Counted from the stretch's first letter, positions 8,990-18,426 are shown. The stretch is DNA of 64,000 bases from Roseiflexus castenholzii DSM 13941 (GCF_000017805.1 NC_009767.1:5624001-5688000); one strand, 5' to 3'. Notes: generated from the letters alone by a model not told the origin. Numbers and translations: made by a program.

Positions 8990-9989
8990 CAGGCTATCTT
9001 CGCCGGCAGCAACCCCATCGAGGCTAATCGTCCAACGGGCTGCGCACGGCCAGGCCGCCGCGCTGGAGGACATGGGTGTAGATCGATCATGGTCGTCTTC
9101 ACGTCCTTATGTCCGAGGAGTTCCTGCACAGTGCGGATGTCGTAATGCGCCTCCAAGAGATGAGTGGCGAAGGAGTGGCGAGGGTGTGGGGGCTGACGCG
9201 TTTGGGAATGCCGGCAGCCTGCGCCGCTGCACGGATGGCCTTCTGCAAGGTATTTTCGTGGATGTAATGGCGACGCACGACGCCGCTGCGGGGGTCCACA
9301 GAGAGCCGATCGGCGGGAAAGACGTATTGCCAGATCCACTCGCGTTCGGCATTAGGATCCTTGCAGGCCAGGGCGTCGGGCAAATAGACGGCGCCGTAGC
9401 CCCTGGCCGGGTCTTCCTCATGGATGTGTTTGACCAGGCGCAGATGGTCTTTCAGGAGGGCGACCAGGCTTTGGGGCAATATGGTCACCCGGTCCTTCTC
9501 CCCTTTGCCGTCGCGCACGGTGATGGTCAGATAGTCGAAGTCCAGGTCTTGGACCCGCAAGCGGACGCATTCCATCAGGCGGAGGCCGGAGCCGTAGAGC
9601 AGGCGGGACATCAACAAGGGGGGCCGGCCAGATGCTGGAGGAGACGATGAACCTCTGCTTTGGTCAGGACGGCGGGCAGGCGTTGGGGGTTCGTTGGTGC
9701 GCAGGGCGTCAACGGGTCCCAGGTCCTGGTGCAGCACTTCTTTGTAGCGGAAGAGGAGAGCGCTGAAGGCCTGGTTCTGGGTGGAGGCGGCGACATGTTC
9801 CTTGACGGCCAGGTAAGTCAGAAATGCTTGCACTTCGGCGGCGCCCATTTCGTCCGGGTGGCGCAGGTTGTGGAACTGGATGGAGCGTTTGATCTAGTTG
9901 ACGTAGGCCTCTTCGGTGCGGATGGAGTAATGTTTGAGGCGGACGGCGTCGCGGACCTGATTGAGCAGCTTCTTGGGTTTTGATTCCAT
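8990..9989 (-). pseudogene. Degraded integron-type tyrosine recombinase
   Basis: The reading begins at 9989 (MESKPKKLLNQVRDAVRLKH). It contains the family core LLYGSGLRLMECVRLRVQDL, the IntI-specific extra segment EWIWQYVFPADRLSVDPRSG, and HSFATHLLEAHYDIRTVQEL followed by LGHKDVKTT. Defects are an in-frame TAG at 9896-9894, frame changes near 9640 and 9150, and a 4-base GATC duplication just before the catalytic tyrosine that turns MIYTHVL into MIDLHPC. It points away from the cassette-like genes that follow at 10236, as integron integrases do. Confidence 0.85.
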
Positions 9990-10128
9990 CTGTCTGGACT
10001 CCTCCGGTCTTGACAGGGATTGCTTCTGGTCTTAGACTGTTAAGCGAGTTGGGCATGTTGTACAAGGGGCAATAGGGCATATTATCCAGAAGATTTCTGC
10101 AAATGCAAATCCCGACGAGAGTTACACA

Positions 10129-10189
10129 GATTCCACCTAAGTAACCTGGTAGTATGGGAAAATGGATTCCACCTAATCGATAGTTAGCC
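10129..10189 (+). other. Candidate attI region of the first integron-like array
   Basis: Between the dead integrase and the first cassette gene are two direct repeats GATTCCACCTAA (10129-10140 and 10165-10176), followed by the core-like heptamer GTTAGCC (10183-10189). The same heptamer closes the attC site at 10943-10949. Direct integrase-binding repeats next to a GTTRRRY-like core are the attI layout. This is a positional inference. Confidence 0.45.
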
Positions 10190-10235
10190 AGCGCAATGCG
10201 ACTTCATGTGATATTATCCAACCTGGAGGTGGAAG

Positions 10236-10460
10236 ATGAACACAGTGATTACCATTCCTTTGGATGCAGATACAGCCAGACTTTATAGTCAGGCTCCTGC
10301 CGACTTGCGAAGAAAGTTTCAATTGTTACTCAACCTTTGGCTGCGCGACCTTATCATATCACCGCGTCCCCTTCAGGCTATCATGGATGAAATCAGTCAA
10401 AAGGCGCAGGAGCGTGGCTTAACTCCTGAGATACTGGAGTCCCTGCTGAATGGCGAATGA
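10236..10460 (+). CDS. Putative antitoxin partner of PIN toxin
   Basis: A 74-residue protein (MNTVITIPLDADTARLYSQA...) with a short beta-strand start and a helical remainder. It precedes and overlaps a PIN-domain gene by 11 bases, the usual antitoxin-toxin order. A strong GGAGGTGG ribosome site lies upstream. I do not recognise a named DNA-binding domain, so the antitoxin call rests on size, order and overlap. Its AT content is higher than the flanking chromosome, and it lies in a cassette bounded downstream by an attC site, so transfer is likely. Confidence 0.7.
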   Translation: MNTVITIPLDADTARLYSQAPADLRRKFQLLLNLWLRDLIISPRPLQAIMDEISQKAQERGLTPEILESLLNGE

Positions 10461-10866
10461 ACCGCGCTTTGTCTTTGACACCAATGTTGTTATCAGCGCG
10501 CTCCTCCTGAGACATTCTGTTGCTCGCCAAGCCTTTGACAGGGCAACACGCACAGGAAAATTGCTTGTCTCCGGTATGACTATTGAAGAATTGAACGCTG
10601 TCCTGCGACGCAAAGGATTTGAAAGGTATGTAACTGAAGAAGAGCGGATGGAATTCTTGAGTGCTTTTGTTGGGGATGGTGTTTTGGTGGAAATTGTCGA
10701 GCGCGTGGTGGCGTGTCGAGATCCCAAAGATGACAAGTTTCTTGAATTGGCTATCAATGGCAAGGCAACCTGTATTGTGAGTGGTGACGAAGACCTGCTC
10801 ATTCTACATCCGTTTCGCGGGATAGCGATTGTGACACCTCGGCAATTTCTAGAGCACCCAATCTAA
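10450..10866 (+). CDS. PIN-domain toxin (putative endoribonuclease)
   Basis: A 138-residue PIN protein of the putative-toxin (COG1569-like) type. The N-terminal FDTNVVISALL carries the first catalytic Asp, MTIEELNAVL the conserved Glu region, and DPKDDKFLELAINGKATCIV plus SGDEDLLIL the remaining acidic residues. All four expected acidic positions seem intact, so it may be active against RNA and held in check by the 74-residue partner. The attC site starts a few bases after its stop, making the pair a single integron-style cassette. Confidence 0.88.
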   Translation: MANEPRFVFDTNVVISALLLRHSVARQAFDRATRTGKLLVSGMTIEELNAVLRRKGFERYVTEEERMEFLSAFVGDGVLVEIVERVVACRDPKDDKFLELAINGKATCIVSGDEDLLILHPFRGIAIVTPRQFLEHPI

Positions 10867-10869
10867 AGC

Positions 10870-10952
<83 letters not shown>

Positions 10953-10986
10953 TTCGTGATGTTCGGAATATGAAAAGGAGAGTAAA

Positions 10987-11214
10987 ATGAGCACGATGGT
11001 GATTGATGAGATTCTCGATCAACTCAAATTCTTGCCCTACGAATTGCAATGGCGGGTATTGGAGTTCACCCGTGCCTTGGCACTCTCTGTGCCCCGTGGT
11101 GTGCCTGGGCATCGGCTTTTGCGTTTTGCAGGTGCAATTCCCCTGGACGACGTGCAACGAATGCGCCAAGCGATAGAGCAGGGGTGCGAACAGGTTGATG
11201 TCAATGAGTGGTAA
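10987..11214 (+). CDS. Antitoxin of VapBC-like pair
   Basis: A 75-residue protein (MSTMVIDEILDQLKFLPYEL...) resembling the small DUF2281-like antitoxins paired with PIN toxins. The C-terminal half, DDVQRMRQAIEQGCEQVDVNEW, is typical of toxin-binding tails. AAGGAG precedes the ATG, and the gene overlaps the following PIN gene by about 11 bases. It lies just after attC site 1, so it would be the second cassette of this array. With its toxin interrupted, it now has no evident partner here. Confidence 0.75.
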   Translation: MSTMVIDEILDQLKFLPYELQWRVLEFTRALALSVPRGVPGHRLLRFAGAIPLDDVQRMRQAIEQGCEQVDVNEW

Positions 11215-11500
11215 ATACCTGTTGGACACCAGCGTCATTATCGCTCTGTTCGCCGATGACGCGGCTGTGAAGGACAATCTGGCGAAAGCAGACGAAATCT
11301 TCATCCCCTGTATTACCGTTGGTGAACTTTACTACGGGGCGTGGAGGTCGGCACGGATACGAGAGAATGTGGCGCGTATTGACGAATTCGCGGCGGCTAA
11401 CGTGGTTCTGGAGTGTAACAGTGGAACAGCACGTCGTTATGGCGAAATCAAGAATGCCCTGCGTGAAAAGGGGCGTCCTATTCCTGAAAACGATACAGAA
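11204..11500 (+). pseudogene. VapC-like PIN toxin truncated by IS4-type insertion
   Basis: Begins MSGKYLLDTSVIIALFADD, an intact PIN first motif. It continues through ITVGELYYGAW (conserved Glu) to GRPIPEND, which normally leads into the second half of the active site. After PEND the sequence changes abruptly and becomes antisense to an IS4-type transposase, so the last third is lost. The reading runs on to 11566 only as junk. The toxin is expected to be inactive; any downstream attC of this cassette is also missing. Confidence 0.8.
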
Positions 11501-12677
11501 CTTTTGAGCGCGTGTTGTTGTGCGAGCACGAGCGGTTTCGGCAACCCACGTGGGATGGTGCGTTGATGACGCAAACCATAGGCCAGCAGCCGCAAGCCAG
11601 GCGAGAACGGGCGGAGATCGCAACGATCCAATCGGTGAATGCGCCCGCGCACCGCGTCCCGTCGCGCCACAACCTCCAGAGAGACGACCCACGGATAGAC
11701 CAGCGTCGTCGCAATCAGCAGGCGCGCAAGGAGCGCCGGATCGCTGAGGCGACTCCGGTTGATCCGAACGCCGCGCCTCTTCTGGTCCAAGAAAGAGGTC
11801 TCGATCGGGGCGCGGCGGCGATACAGCGCTGGCGCATGCTTCAGATCAACGTGCGTCGTCACCAGATAGATGGGGCGCTCGTCGGCCGCGTCCCAGACCG
11901 CCAGCGCGTGGACCGGGCCGTCCTGGGCCGCCGTCATCCGGGACTGCTCGACCGCCACGATCGCCCCGCGCCTGGGTGCGCGATCCCGCATTGCGATGGC
12001 GCTCTCCCCAATCGTCAGCAGGATATCGCTGGCGGTGCGACCGACATCCTGCCGACCGCGCGCGGTGATTGCTGCGTGCCCATCGGTTCTGTCATATGCG
12101 CCATTCCCCAGGATGGTCACGGCAGCATCCGCCGGAACGAACCGGGCCAGTCGCTCCAGCAGCGCGCACTGCCGCAGCTGCGGCAGATGGCCCGTGCGAC
12201 CGGCCGCCGCCGCCCAGGTGATCGGGAGCGCGCGGCGCTGAGACAACCCGCTGATCAGCAAACCCATGCATCCGCGTCCAACCGTACTGCCATCGATCAC
12301 GAAGATCGGCGGCTGACGGGCCAGCATGGCCATGCGCGCGTGGACCGCCAGCGGCATCCATCGCGTGGAGGTGACATCGTTATGAGGAGATGAGCCTTAT
12401 CGCCGAACGCTTTGACTGCCGGCGGCATCCATCCCGTGGAGGTGACATCGTTGTGTTTGAGCCGGCGCCGAAACCGCATCACCCCGCACTCGTCTGCGGC
12501 GTGTCCGCCAGGTGTCTGTTCCACGACGTTCGGCAATTGCGTGTGTTGACTCCCAACAATCCCGGTGATCAAGCGCGCCAACGTCGCCAGGTGACGTCGT
12601 TGATGTCCATGCACATGCGGATACAGATGCAGCAAACACTGAGCGATGGCACGATATCGGCGGTGCGTGTCGCGCAT
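11500..12677 (-). pseudogene. IS4-family transposase, frameshifted
   Basis: The N-terminal part starts at 12677 (MRDTHRRYRAIAQCLLHLYP). The catalytic part contains FVIDGSTVGRG (first Asp), TILGNGAYDR (second Asp) and YRRRAPIETSFLDQKRRGVR (catalytic Glu with the Y-R-E-K pattern of IS4 transposases). The two parts are in different frames because of a 71-base offset repeat: GCGGCATCCATC...GTGACATCGTT occurs at 12351 and again at 12422. The C-terminus runs into vapC without its own stop. Transposition from this copy is unlikely. Confidence 0.8.
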
Positions 12678-12789
12678 GATGGGACTCCCTTCGGGTCGTT
12701 GGCGGCGAACCTCGTCGGGAATCGTATCACCTGCGGCACGTACTCATTTCAAGGCAAGATCACGAACATGTTTGCTGTACGGTAGTCAA
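11500..12789 (-). mobile_element. IS4-type insertion sequence (degenerate)
   Basis: The left edge is set where vapC similarity stops (about 11500). The right edge is the start of the second fdhD-end repeat (12790). I could not define matching terminal inverted repeats or a target duplication with confidence, so both edges are approximate. The single gene is broken. Confidence 0.6.
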
Positions 12790-12915
12790 TGTTCCAATAA
12801 GGAAATTCAATCACTCTATTGAGATTCGCTGCTCACCGGCGTACACATTGCACGACGCACCGCGCAGGAATCCGATCAGGGTCATGTTGAACTGCTGCGC
12901 CAGAGTGACTGCCAG
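12790..12915. repeat. Right 126-bp direct repeat: native fdhD 3' end
   Basis: Identical to 7602-7727 as far as can be read. Here it belongs to the complete fdhD gene, so this is the original locus and the left copy is the duplicate. The island between the repeats thus sits immediately downstream of fdhD, leaving the gene intact. Confidence 0.9.
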
Positions 12916-13677
12916 GGTCGATGGCGCGCCAACCGCCGCAACGATTGGTATGCGCGCCATCAGCGCTTTCTGCACAATCTCGAACCCGGCGCGCCCGCTG
13001 ACCAACAGGATCGACCGGGTCAACGCAGCCAGGCGCCCCTGGAGCAGGTGCGCGCCGATCAGTTTGTCCACCGCATTGTGGCGACCAATGTCCTCGTGCA
13101 ATGCGAGCAGCGCGCCATCGACGGCAAACAGCGCAGCGGCATGAAGACCGCCGGTTTTATGGAAGAGCGCCTGCGCCCGACGAAGCGCCGCATCCATGCC
13201 TGCCAGCACCGAAAGCGAAATGCGCACTCCATCGTCATCGGGCAGCGGAACACAGCCGCGAGTGCGCAACGCATCGAGCGACGCCTTGCCGCAGACGCCG
13301 CACGACGACGAGACGTAAAACAGGCGTCGAGCGCGCGTCAGGTCGGGTTGCGCCCCCGGACGCAGATCAACCGTGAGGGTATTGAAGCGCGCCTCCTCTT
13401 CGTCGATGTCGGGATCGGTGCAGGCGCGAATGGTGGCGATGTCGTTCCGCTCACGCACGACGCCTTCGCTGAACAGAAACCCGGCAGCCAGTTCAACGTC
13501 TGCGCCCGGCGTGCGCAGGGTCGTCGTCAGCGGAATGAGGTGGACGCCATCGGCAGTGTGGAGCGCCAGGCGAATCTCCAGCGGTTCTTCGACGACCAGC
13601 GTATCCCGGTCGCGCGTCAGTTGTCCGTCGCGCACCCGAATGACAGTGCGCCGTTGCACGTTGGGTTGGGTGAGCAT
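12811..13677 (-). CDS. fdhD: Formate dehydrogenase accessory sulfurtransferase FdhD
   Basis: Transfers sulfur to the molybdenum cofactor of formate-dehydrogenase-type enzymes. The start at 13677 (MLTQPNVQRR, 288 residues) has GGAG six bases upstream; an earlier ATG at 13821 gives a longer, less likely N-terminus. Family motifs are the paired cysteines SSCGVCGKASLDAL and HEDIGRHNAVDKLIG near the cofactor site. It follows the molybdopterin oxidoreductase gene on the same strand, the expected partner. Its last 105 coding bases are duplicated 5.2 kb away. Confidence 0.93.
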   Translation of the reverse strand: MLTQPNVQRRTVIRVRDGQLTRDRDTLVVEEPLEIRLALHTADGVHLIPLTTTLRTPGADVELAAGFLFSEGVVRERNDIATIRACTDPDIDEEEARFNTLTVDLRPGAQPDLTRARRLFYVSSSCGVCGKASLDALRTRGCVPLPDDDGVRISLSVLAGMDAALRRAQALFHKTGGLHAAALFAVDGALLALHEDIGRHNAVDKLIGAHLLQGRLAALTRSILLVSGRAGFEIVQKALMARIPIVAAVGAPSTLAVTLAQQFNMTLIGFLRGASCNVYAGEQRISIE

Positions 13678-13821
13678 GAGAATCTCCAGAAAAACGCTCT
13701 GTCTTCCGTCAGGGATGCGCGTATTCTCCACGCTCAACCCTTCACGCGCAGCCACAAGGTTCAATGTATCATCAGCCGACACAAGCACGATCGACGGCAG
13801 CCCGCCGCCCACACAGCGCAT

Positions 13822-16050
13822 TCATTTTTCTTCACAATCCCATCGCTGCACCGTCACGATAGCCTTGTACGCCGGCACACCAGAGCCGGCGTCACGGCGA
13901 TTAGGGGCGATCAGGACGTTCCCTTCGGGCCAGTGGACCTGTACGTTGCGCGGTTTCATCGGCGCGTACTTCACCCGCGCCTGCATGGCGCCCGTCTCGG
14001 AGCGAATAACCACCAGGTCGCCTTCGCGCACGCCGAGTGCGGCAGCATCGTCCGGGTTGATGAGCACATCGTCGCGCCGCGCTCCGTTGAGCGGATCGCG
14101 CTCGCCGTGGATGAGCGAGTTGAACTGCTTGCCGCGACGCGTTCGGAGCAGAAATGCCCCCTCCGGCAGCGATGCGTCCGGCGGCGTCAGCGGCGTCATC
14201 ACGGCGCGACCGTCCGGCGTGGCGAAGGCGCCGTCGCGGCACAGAATGCGCCCACCCCACTGCACATGGTCGCCTGCGCGTCGCAAATGCTGAATGCCGT
14301 CGTACTCCGGCACGATGCGCGCAATCTCGTCACGAATGCGCTGACCGCTCTCGAAGTGAATAAGGTGCGCGCGCTCCGGCGCGACCCGTTCCGCCAGTTG
14401 CATGAAAATCTCCCACTCGCTGCGCGCTTCCGCCGGCGGCGGCACAATCGACGGCGAGAAGATGATCTCGCGCTCGGTGCTGGTTTCGGTTCCGCCATCA
14501 CGCTGCTCATAGCGTGTGGCGGCCGGCAGCAGAATGACCGTGTCCGCCGGATCGACGAGCATCTGCGAGGTGAGGATGATGTCCTGATGCACCCGCAGCG
14601 ACGGGCGCGCCAGCGCCGCGCGAATGTATTCCGGGTCGGGCAGGGTATCGAGGAAGTTGCCGCCTGCCGCATAGAAGACATCGATCTCACCGGCGTGCGC
14701 CGCATCGAGCATATCGCCGCAGGTAAGACCCTTCCACGCCGGTACGTCGAACCCCCACTGTGCGCTCAACCAGTGCGCCTGCTCCTCATTCACCGGTCGT
14801 CCGCCGGGAAAGGTGGTGGCAGTGCATCCCATTTCGCCGCCTCCCTGGACGCCGCTATGCCCGCGGATCGGCATGACGCCGCAGAACTCGCGCCCGATGA
14901 AGCCGCGCGCCAGCGCCAGGTTCAGGATCGCTTTGACATTCTCGACGCCGTACTCGTGCTGGGTGACCCCCATGCTCCAGACGAACACCGCACTCTTCGC
15001 CTGCGCCAATATCGCAGCAAAAGCGCGCATGTCCTCACGGCTGGCGCCGCTGGCACGCTCCAGCAGATCCCACGACTGCGTTTCGAGGTGCGCTTTCACC
15101 TGCGCAAAACCGCTGGTGTGCGCCGCAACGAATGCGTGGTCGATCCAGTCGTTTTCAATCAGATGCCTCAGCGTTCCGTTCAGGAACGCAATGTCACCGC
15201 CAGTGTGAATCTGAAAGAAACGGTCGGCAAGGCGCGTGCCGAACAATGCGCTCTCGAAGACGCTCGGCACCCAATAGCGTTCCAACCCCGGCTCGCGGTA
15301 CGGATTCACCACAAAAATGCGCGTACCCTGCTGCTTCGCATAATAGAGGTACCTGGTCGTGACCGGCTGGTTATTCGGCGTATCGCTGCCAATGAACACC
15401 AGCGCATCGGCGCCGATCCAATCGCGGTAGCTGCACGTTGAGGCAGCCACGCCGAGCGTCTGTTTCATCGCCGTTGTGCTGGGAGCGTGGCACAACCGCG
15501 CTGCATTGTCTACATTGTTCGTTCCGAGAAACCGCGCCGCTTTTTGCGCCACGTAATAGGTTTCGTTCGTCAGGCCGCGCGAAGTCAGGTAGAATGCCAC
15601 GCGCTGCGGATCGGTTGCGCGAATGCGGTCGGCGATCAGATCGAGCGCCTGGTCCCACGTTATGCGCCGGAAACCGGCGTCGCCACGCCGACGGATCATC
15701 GGAAAGGGAAGCCGACCGAGGGCGCGTAGTTGTCTGCCATTCAATGCGCGCAATCCGGCGACATCATCGAGGCGGCGGATGTCGAGCGGCGGCATGGTAT
15801 TGAGCCGCAACAGATTCAGACGCACCGTGCAAAGGTGGATGCCATCCATCGTAAAATCGCGCAGACCGGTCGTGCCGAGGGCGCATCCATCGCACACACC
15901 GTCGCGCAGGATGCGCCATGCAGCGCCGAGGTTATCGCGGTTCTCCCAGATCGTGCGCACAATTTCCCCGTAATGGTTCGGCTTCACGTGGCCCAACCCA
16001 TTGGGAACAAGGCTGACCCACGTGGCAGGATTGAAGCCGCGCAGTTTCAT
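13822..16050 (-). CDS. FdhF/YdeP-family molybdopterin oxidoreductase
   Basis: A 742-residue Mo-bis-MGD oxidoreductase of the formate-dehydrogenase-like group. The N-terminal CDGC...C set replaces the usual four-Cys iron-sulfur motif and resembles YdeP-type proteins. The likely Mo ligand is the cysteine in NAARLCHAPSTTAM, the position of selenocysteine in FdhH. Other segments are GVTQHEYGVENVKAI, RGHSGVQGGGEMG and the C-terminal molydopterin-binding DVLINPDDAAALGVREGD. The start at 16050 has GGAGG close upstream. The gene is co-directional with fdhD, which suggests a sulfurated cofactor. The physiological substrate is not known; formate is only one possibility. Confidence 0.9.
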   Translation of the reverse strand: MKLRGFNPATWVSLVPNGLGHVKPNHYGEIVRTIWENRDNLGAAWRILRDGVCDGCALGTTGLRDFTMDGIHLCTVRLNLLRLNTMPPLDIRRLDDVAGLRALNGRQLRALGRLPFPMIRRRGDAGFRRITWDQALDLIADRIRATDPQRVAFYLTSRGLTNETYYVAQKAARFLGTNNVDNAARLCHAPSTTAMKQTLGVAASTCSYRDWIGADALVFIGSDTPNNQPVTTRYLYYAKQQGTRIFVVNPYREPGLERYWVPSVFESALFGTRLADRFFQIHTGGDIAFLNGTLRHLIENDWIDHAFVAAHTSGFAQVKAHLETQSWDLLERASGASREDMRAFAAILAQAKSAVFVWSMGVTQHEYGVENVKAILNLALARGFIGREFCGVMPIRGHSGVQGGGEMGCTATTFPGGRPVNEEQAHWLSAQWGFDVPAWKGLTCGDMLDAAHAGEIDVFYAAGGNFLDTLPDPEYIRAALARPSLRVHQDIILTSQMLVDPADTVILLPAATRYEQRDGGTETSTEREIIFSPSIVPPPAEARSEWEIFMQLAERVAPERAHLIHFESGQRIRDEIARIVPEYDGIQHLRRAGDHVQWGGRILCRDGAFATPDGRAVMTPLTPPDASLPEGAFLLRTRRGKQFNSLIHGERDPLNGARRDDVLINPDDAAALGVREGDLVVIRSETGAMQARVKYAPMKPRNVQVHWPEGNVLIAPNRRDAGSGVPAYKAIVTVQRWDCEEK

Positions 16051-16512
16051 AGCGCCTCCTTCGCGGTTGCGGAGAAAGGGGAATGATGACGACGCAATGA
16101 TATTGTACCAGCAGGAGACGCCGGTTGTCATCGTTGTGAGAACGAACCGCGCAACGGCAGCCAGATCGGCGCCATGAGCGTCAGGCTGACGGCGTGGAGC
16201 GGCAATCGCCACCACCAGGGCGCCATGTCATCGAAGGCAGGCGCCGGTTGCGCTGCCGGACGGAGTGGCGCGGCTTTCGACCATGCCAGAAGTGCGTCAC
16301 CGACCGGCAACACCCCCAGCGTATCGCGTTTTCGCCGCCGATGTCGATTCCCATGTCGGGGAACTTGCCGCCGAACTACAGCGGTTGCAGCGGACGGTCT
16401 GCTGCAACCGGTTATTCGTACTATAACGAAGGTTGGTACACCGAAGATGTTTAGGGTCGAGCCAGCCGCTTTCGGAATTCATCTCAATAAGATGTGCTGA
16501 TCAAGCCTTGCA
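16051..16512. other. Gene-poor stretch with possible gene fragment
   Basis: No complete gene is seen. On the minus strand 16128-16313 could encode a 61-residue hydrophobic tail (MLPVGDALLAWSKAAPLRPA...LPLHAVSLTLMAPIWLPLRG). It looks like the C-terminus of a lost membrane protein, but nothing recognisable precedes it. A degenerate attC-like hairpin lies at 16369-16418. Confidence 0.35.
16369..16418 (-). other. Degenerate attC-like hairpin
   Basis: Read on the minus strand, CGGTTGCAGC and GCTGCAACCG form a perfect 10-bp stem between an AAC triplet and a GTT triplet. The left arm, AACCGGTTGCAGC, is the same as the left arm of attC site 2 at 28372-28436. The outer heptamers no longer match RYYYAAC/GTTRRRY and there is no extrahelical base, so it is at best a decayed site. 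It lies just downstream of the YgjP-like gene. Confidence 0.35.
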
Positions 16513-16881
16513 TCAATCTTTGCCTATGATTCCGTTAACGAAAGGTTTTTCCTCCTCGGCAAAGGAAGCCGTTTCGGCTGATGCCAGATAGGCGTTGAGT
16601 AACGCCTTGAATAACTTGCCGTGATTGGGCACTTTGAGGTGCAGCAATTCATGGACGATGACTTCACGGCGAAACTCGGCGGGCTGACGCAAGAGGTCGG
16701 TGTCGAAGGTGAGCCGGCCCCGCGAGGAGCAACTGGCCCATTTGCGCTTCATCGGACGGAAGCGCACCTCGCGCGGGGTCACCCCCAATGTCCTGGCCCA
16801 GGCCTCCACTTCAGCCCGGAACACGTCAAGCGGGACGGCCTGCTCGAGCGGCAACCACTGTGGGCTGGCGGCTTTTCTCAT
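16513..16881 (-). CDS. YgjP/DUF45-type zinc metallopeptidase
   Basis: A 122-residue protein with the zinc site HELLHLKVPNHGKLF, the HExxH-like motif of the YgjP/WLM group, and the preceding FRPMKRKWASCSSRGRLTFD block typical of DUF45. It is shorter than the usual 220-240 residues, so it is N-terminally trimmed or a short form. Its ATG overlaps the stop of an hsdR tail (ATGA). Such genes are often found next to type I restriction genes, suggesting this is what remains of an R-M locus. Activity uncertain. Confidence 0.8.
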   Translation of the reverse strand: MRKAASPQWLPLEQAVPLDVFRAEVEAWARTLGVTPREVRFRPMKRKWASCSSRGRLTFDTDLLRQPAEFRREVIVHELLHLKVPNHGKLFKALLNAYLASAETASFAEEEKPFVNGIIGKD

Positions 16882-17039
16882 TGGACAGCCCTCCGCAACA
16901 GGTTGAGGATGGCGTCGGCCCAGGCGACAACATCGCTGACTCCGGCATCGAGCATGGCTTTATAGAGCACTTTGCGCAGTTCGCTCTCCTGCCTGGGACT
17001 GCTGATCCAGTGGGGGAAGTCCGCAAAGGCGCGTTCCAT
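16878..17039 (-). pseudogene. hsdR: C-terminal remnant of type I restriction subunit HsdR
   Basis: Encodes 53 residues, MERAFADFPHWISSPRQESE...VVAWADAILNLLRRA. This matches the helical C-terminal end of HsdR proteins. The ATP-dependent translocase and nuclease domains are absent, and no hsdM or hsdS is nearby. The stop overlaps the metallopeptidase start by 4 bases, so the original operon junction has survived. The remnant cannot restrict DNA. Confidence 0.7.
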
Positions 17040-17244
17040 GCGTTGCGCCTAACTATACTAATTCGCATTAATTAAGGTTGCACGAGGGACCATTGTTCAT
17101 CCGTCACATCCATTGGCTCGCCTCCTGCTCAGGAATGTTTGAGATAGCTTCTAGTTTGTTTTTCAAACCAGTATTTCACTCCTTTTTTTGGCGCCTGTCA
17201 AGCGCTGGTGCGGCATAACGCATCCCGATGTATAATCACGCGCT

Positions 17245-18426
17245 ATGGACCTCGATGAAAAACTCGCCATTCTGGCGCCGGCGGCGCGCTTCGATGCCTG
17301 CGACCGGTTCCTGGGGAAACGCCGCGCGCCGCCCCCTGCAACCGGATGGAACGACGACGCTGTGGTTGCCGATGCCGACAGCGATGGGCGCGCGTTGCCG
17401 GTCTTCCGGTTGTTGCTGAGCAACCGCTGCGAATGGAACTGCGCCTACTGCCCGTTGCGCTCCGGCAACGACATGCCGCGCGCCGCGCTGAACCCCAACG
17501 AACTCGCGCGCGTCGTTCTGCCGCGCGTCGAACGAAAGACGGTGCAGGGGTTACTTATCTCCACTGGGGTCGATGGCAGCCCGTCCGTTGCGACCGAACG
17601 CCTGCTCGATGCTGTTGAAGCGCTGCGCGCGCGCCATGGCTATACCGGGTACGTCCACCTGAAATTGCCACCCGGCGCGCCCGCTGCGGACATTGAGCGC
17701 GCCGCGCGCCTTGCCGACCGTATCAGCCTGAATCTGGAAGCGCCGACGGCAATGCACCTGGCGCGTATTTCGCCGGAGCGCGACTGGCTGCGCGACCTGA
17801 TCGCGCCGCTGGCGCTGGCGCGCGACTGGAGTCGGACCGGCGCTATTCGGGCGGGGCTTGCGACGCAGTTCGTGGTCGGCGCGGCCGGCGAAAGCGACCA
17901 CGATCTCCTGGTGACAACCACGTGGCTCTACCGCGACCTGGGGTTGCGGCGCGTCTATTTTGGCGCGTTTCGACCGGTTGCCGGCACGCCGCTGGAGCAG
18001 CGCGCACCCACGCCATTCGTGCGCGAACAGCGCCTCCGCGAAGCCGACTGGCTGGTGCGGCGCTACGGCTTCGATCAGCGCGAATTGCCCTATGATGCGG
18101 CAGGCAACCTGCCGTTGCACATCGACCCAAAACTGGCCTGGGCGTTGGCGCACCCCGAACGCTTTCCGGTTGAACTGAACAGCGCCGACCGCGACGAACT
18201 GTTGCGGGTGCCGGGGTTGGGTCCGGTGAGCGTGGCGCGCATTCTTCGTCTGCGGCGTGAAGGGCGCTTTCGCGAACCGGCGCACCTTGCAGCGCTCGGC
18301 GGAGCGCTTGCGCGCGCCCGTGACTTTGTGACGCTCGATGGACGCTTTTTCGGCAGGAACGAACGTGACCGCCTGCGCCATTATGCCCGGCAATCGGAAA
18401 TTGCCGAGCAGTTGACCTTGTGGTAG
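17245..18426 (+). CDS. Radical SAM protein with helix-hairpin-helix domain (putative DNA modification/repair)
   Basis: A 393-residue radical SAM enzyme. The cluster-binding motif is CEWNCAYCPLR (CxxxCxxC) near residue 66. The SAM barrel follows, with GLLISTGVDGSP and ISLNLEAPT. A C-terminal helix-hairpin-helix, ELLRVPGLGPVSVARILRLR, suggests DNA binding. This combination is the family annotated as putative DNA modification/repair radical SAM protein, whose usual partner is a uracil-DNA-glycosylase-like gene; none is present here. Reaction unknown. Flanked by the R-M remnant and the heat-shock operon; transcribed alone. Confidence 0.9.
   Translation: MDLDEKLAILAPAARFDACDRFLGKRRAPPPATGWNDDAVVADADSDGRALPVFRLLLSNRCEWNCAYCPLRSGNDMPRAALNPNELARVVLPRVERKTVQGLLISTGVDGSPSVATERLLDAVEALRARHGYTGYVHLKLPPGAPAADIERAARLADRISLNLEAPTAMHLARISPERDWLRDLIAPLALARDWSRTGAIRAGLATQFVVGAAGESDHDLLVTTTWLYRDLGLRRVYFGAFRPVAGTPLEQRAPTPFVREQRLREADWLVRRYGFDQRELPYDAAGNLPLHIDPKLAWALAHPERFPVELNSADRDELLRVPGLGPVSVARILRLRREGRFREPAHLAALGGALARARDFVTLDGRFFGRNERDRLRHYARQSEIAEQLTLW

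Noticed and set aside
13048..15441. A 797-codon + strand open frame
   Set aside because: It is exactly antisense to the molybdopterin oxidoreductase and fdhD, which have clear motifs. High GC content makes long antisense frames common here.
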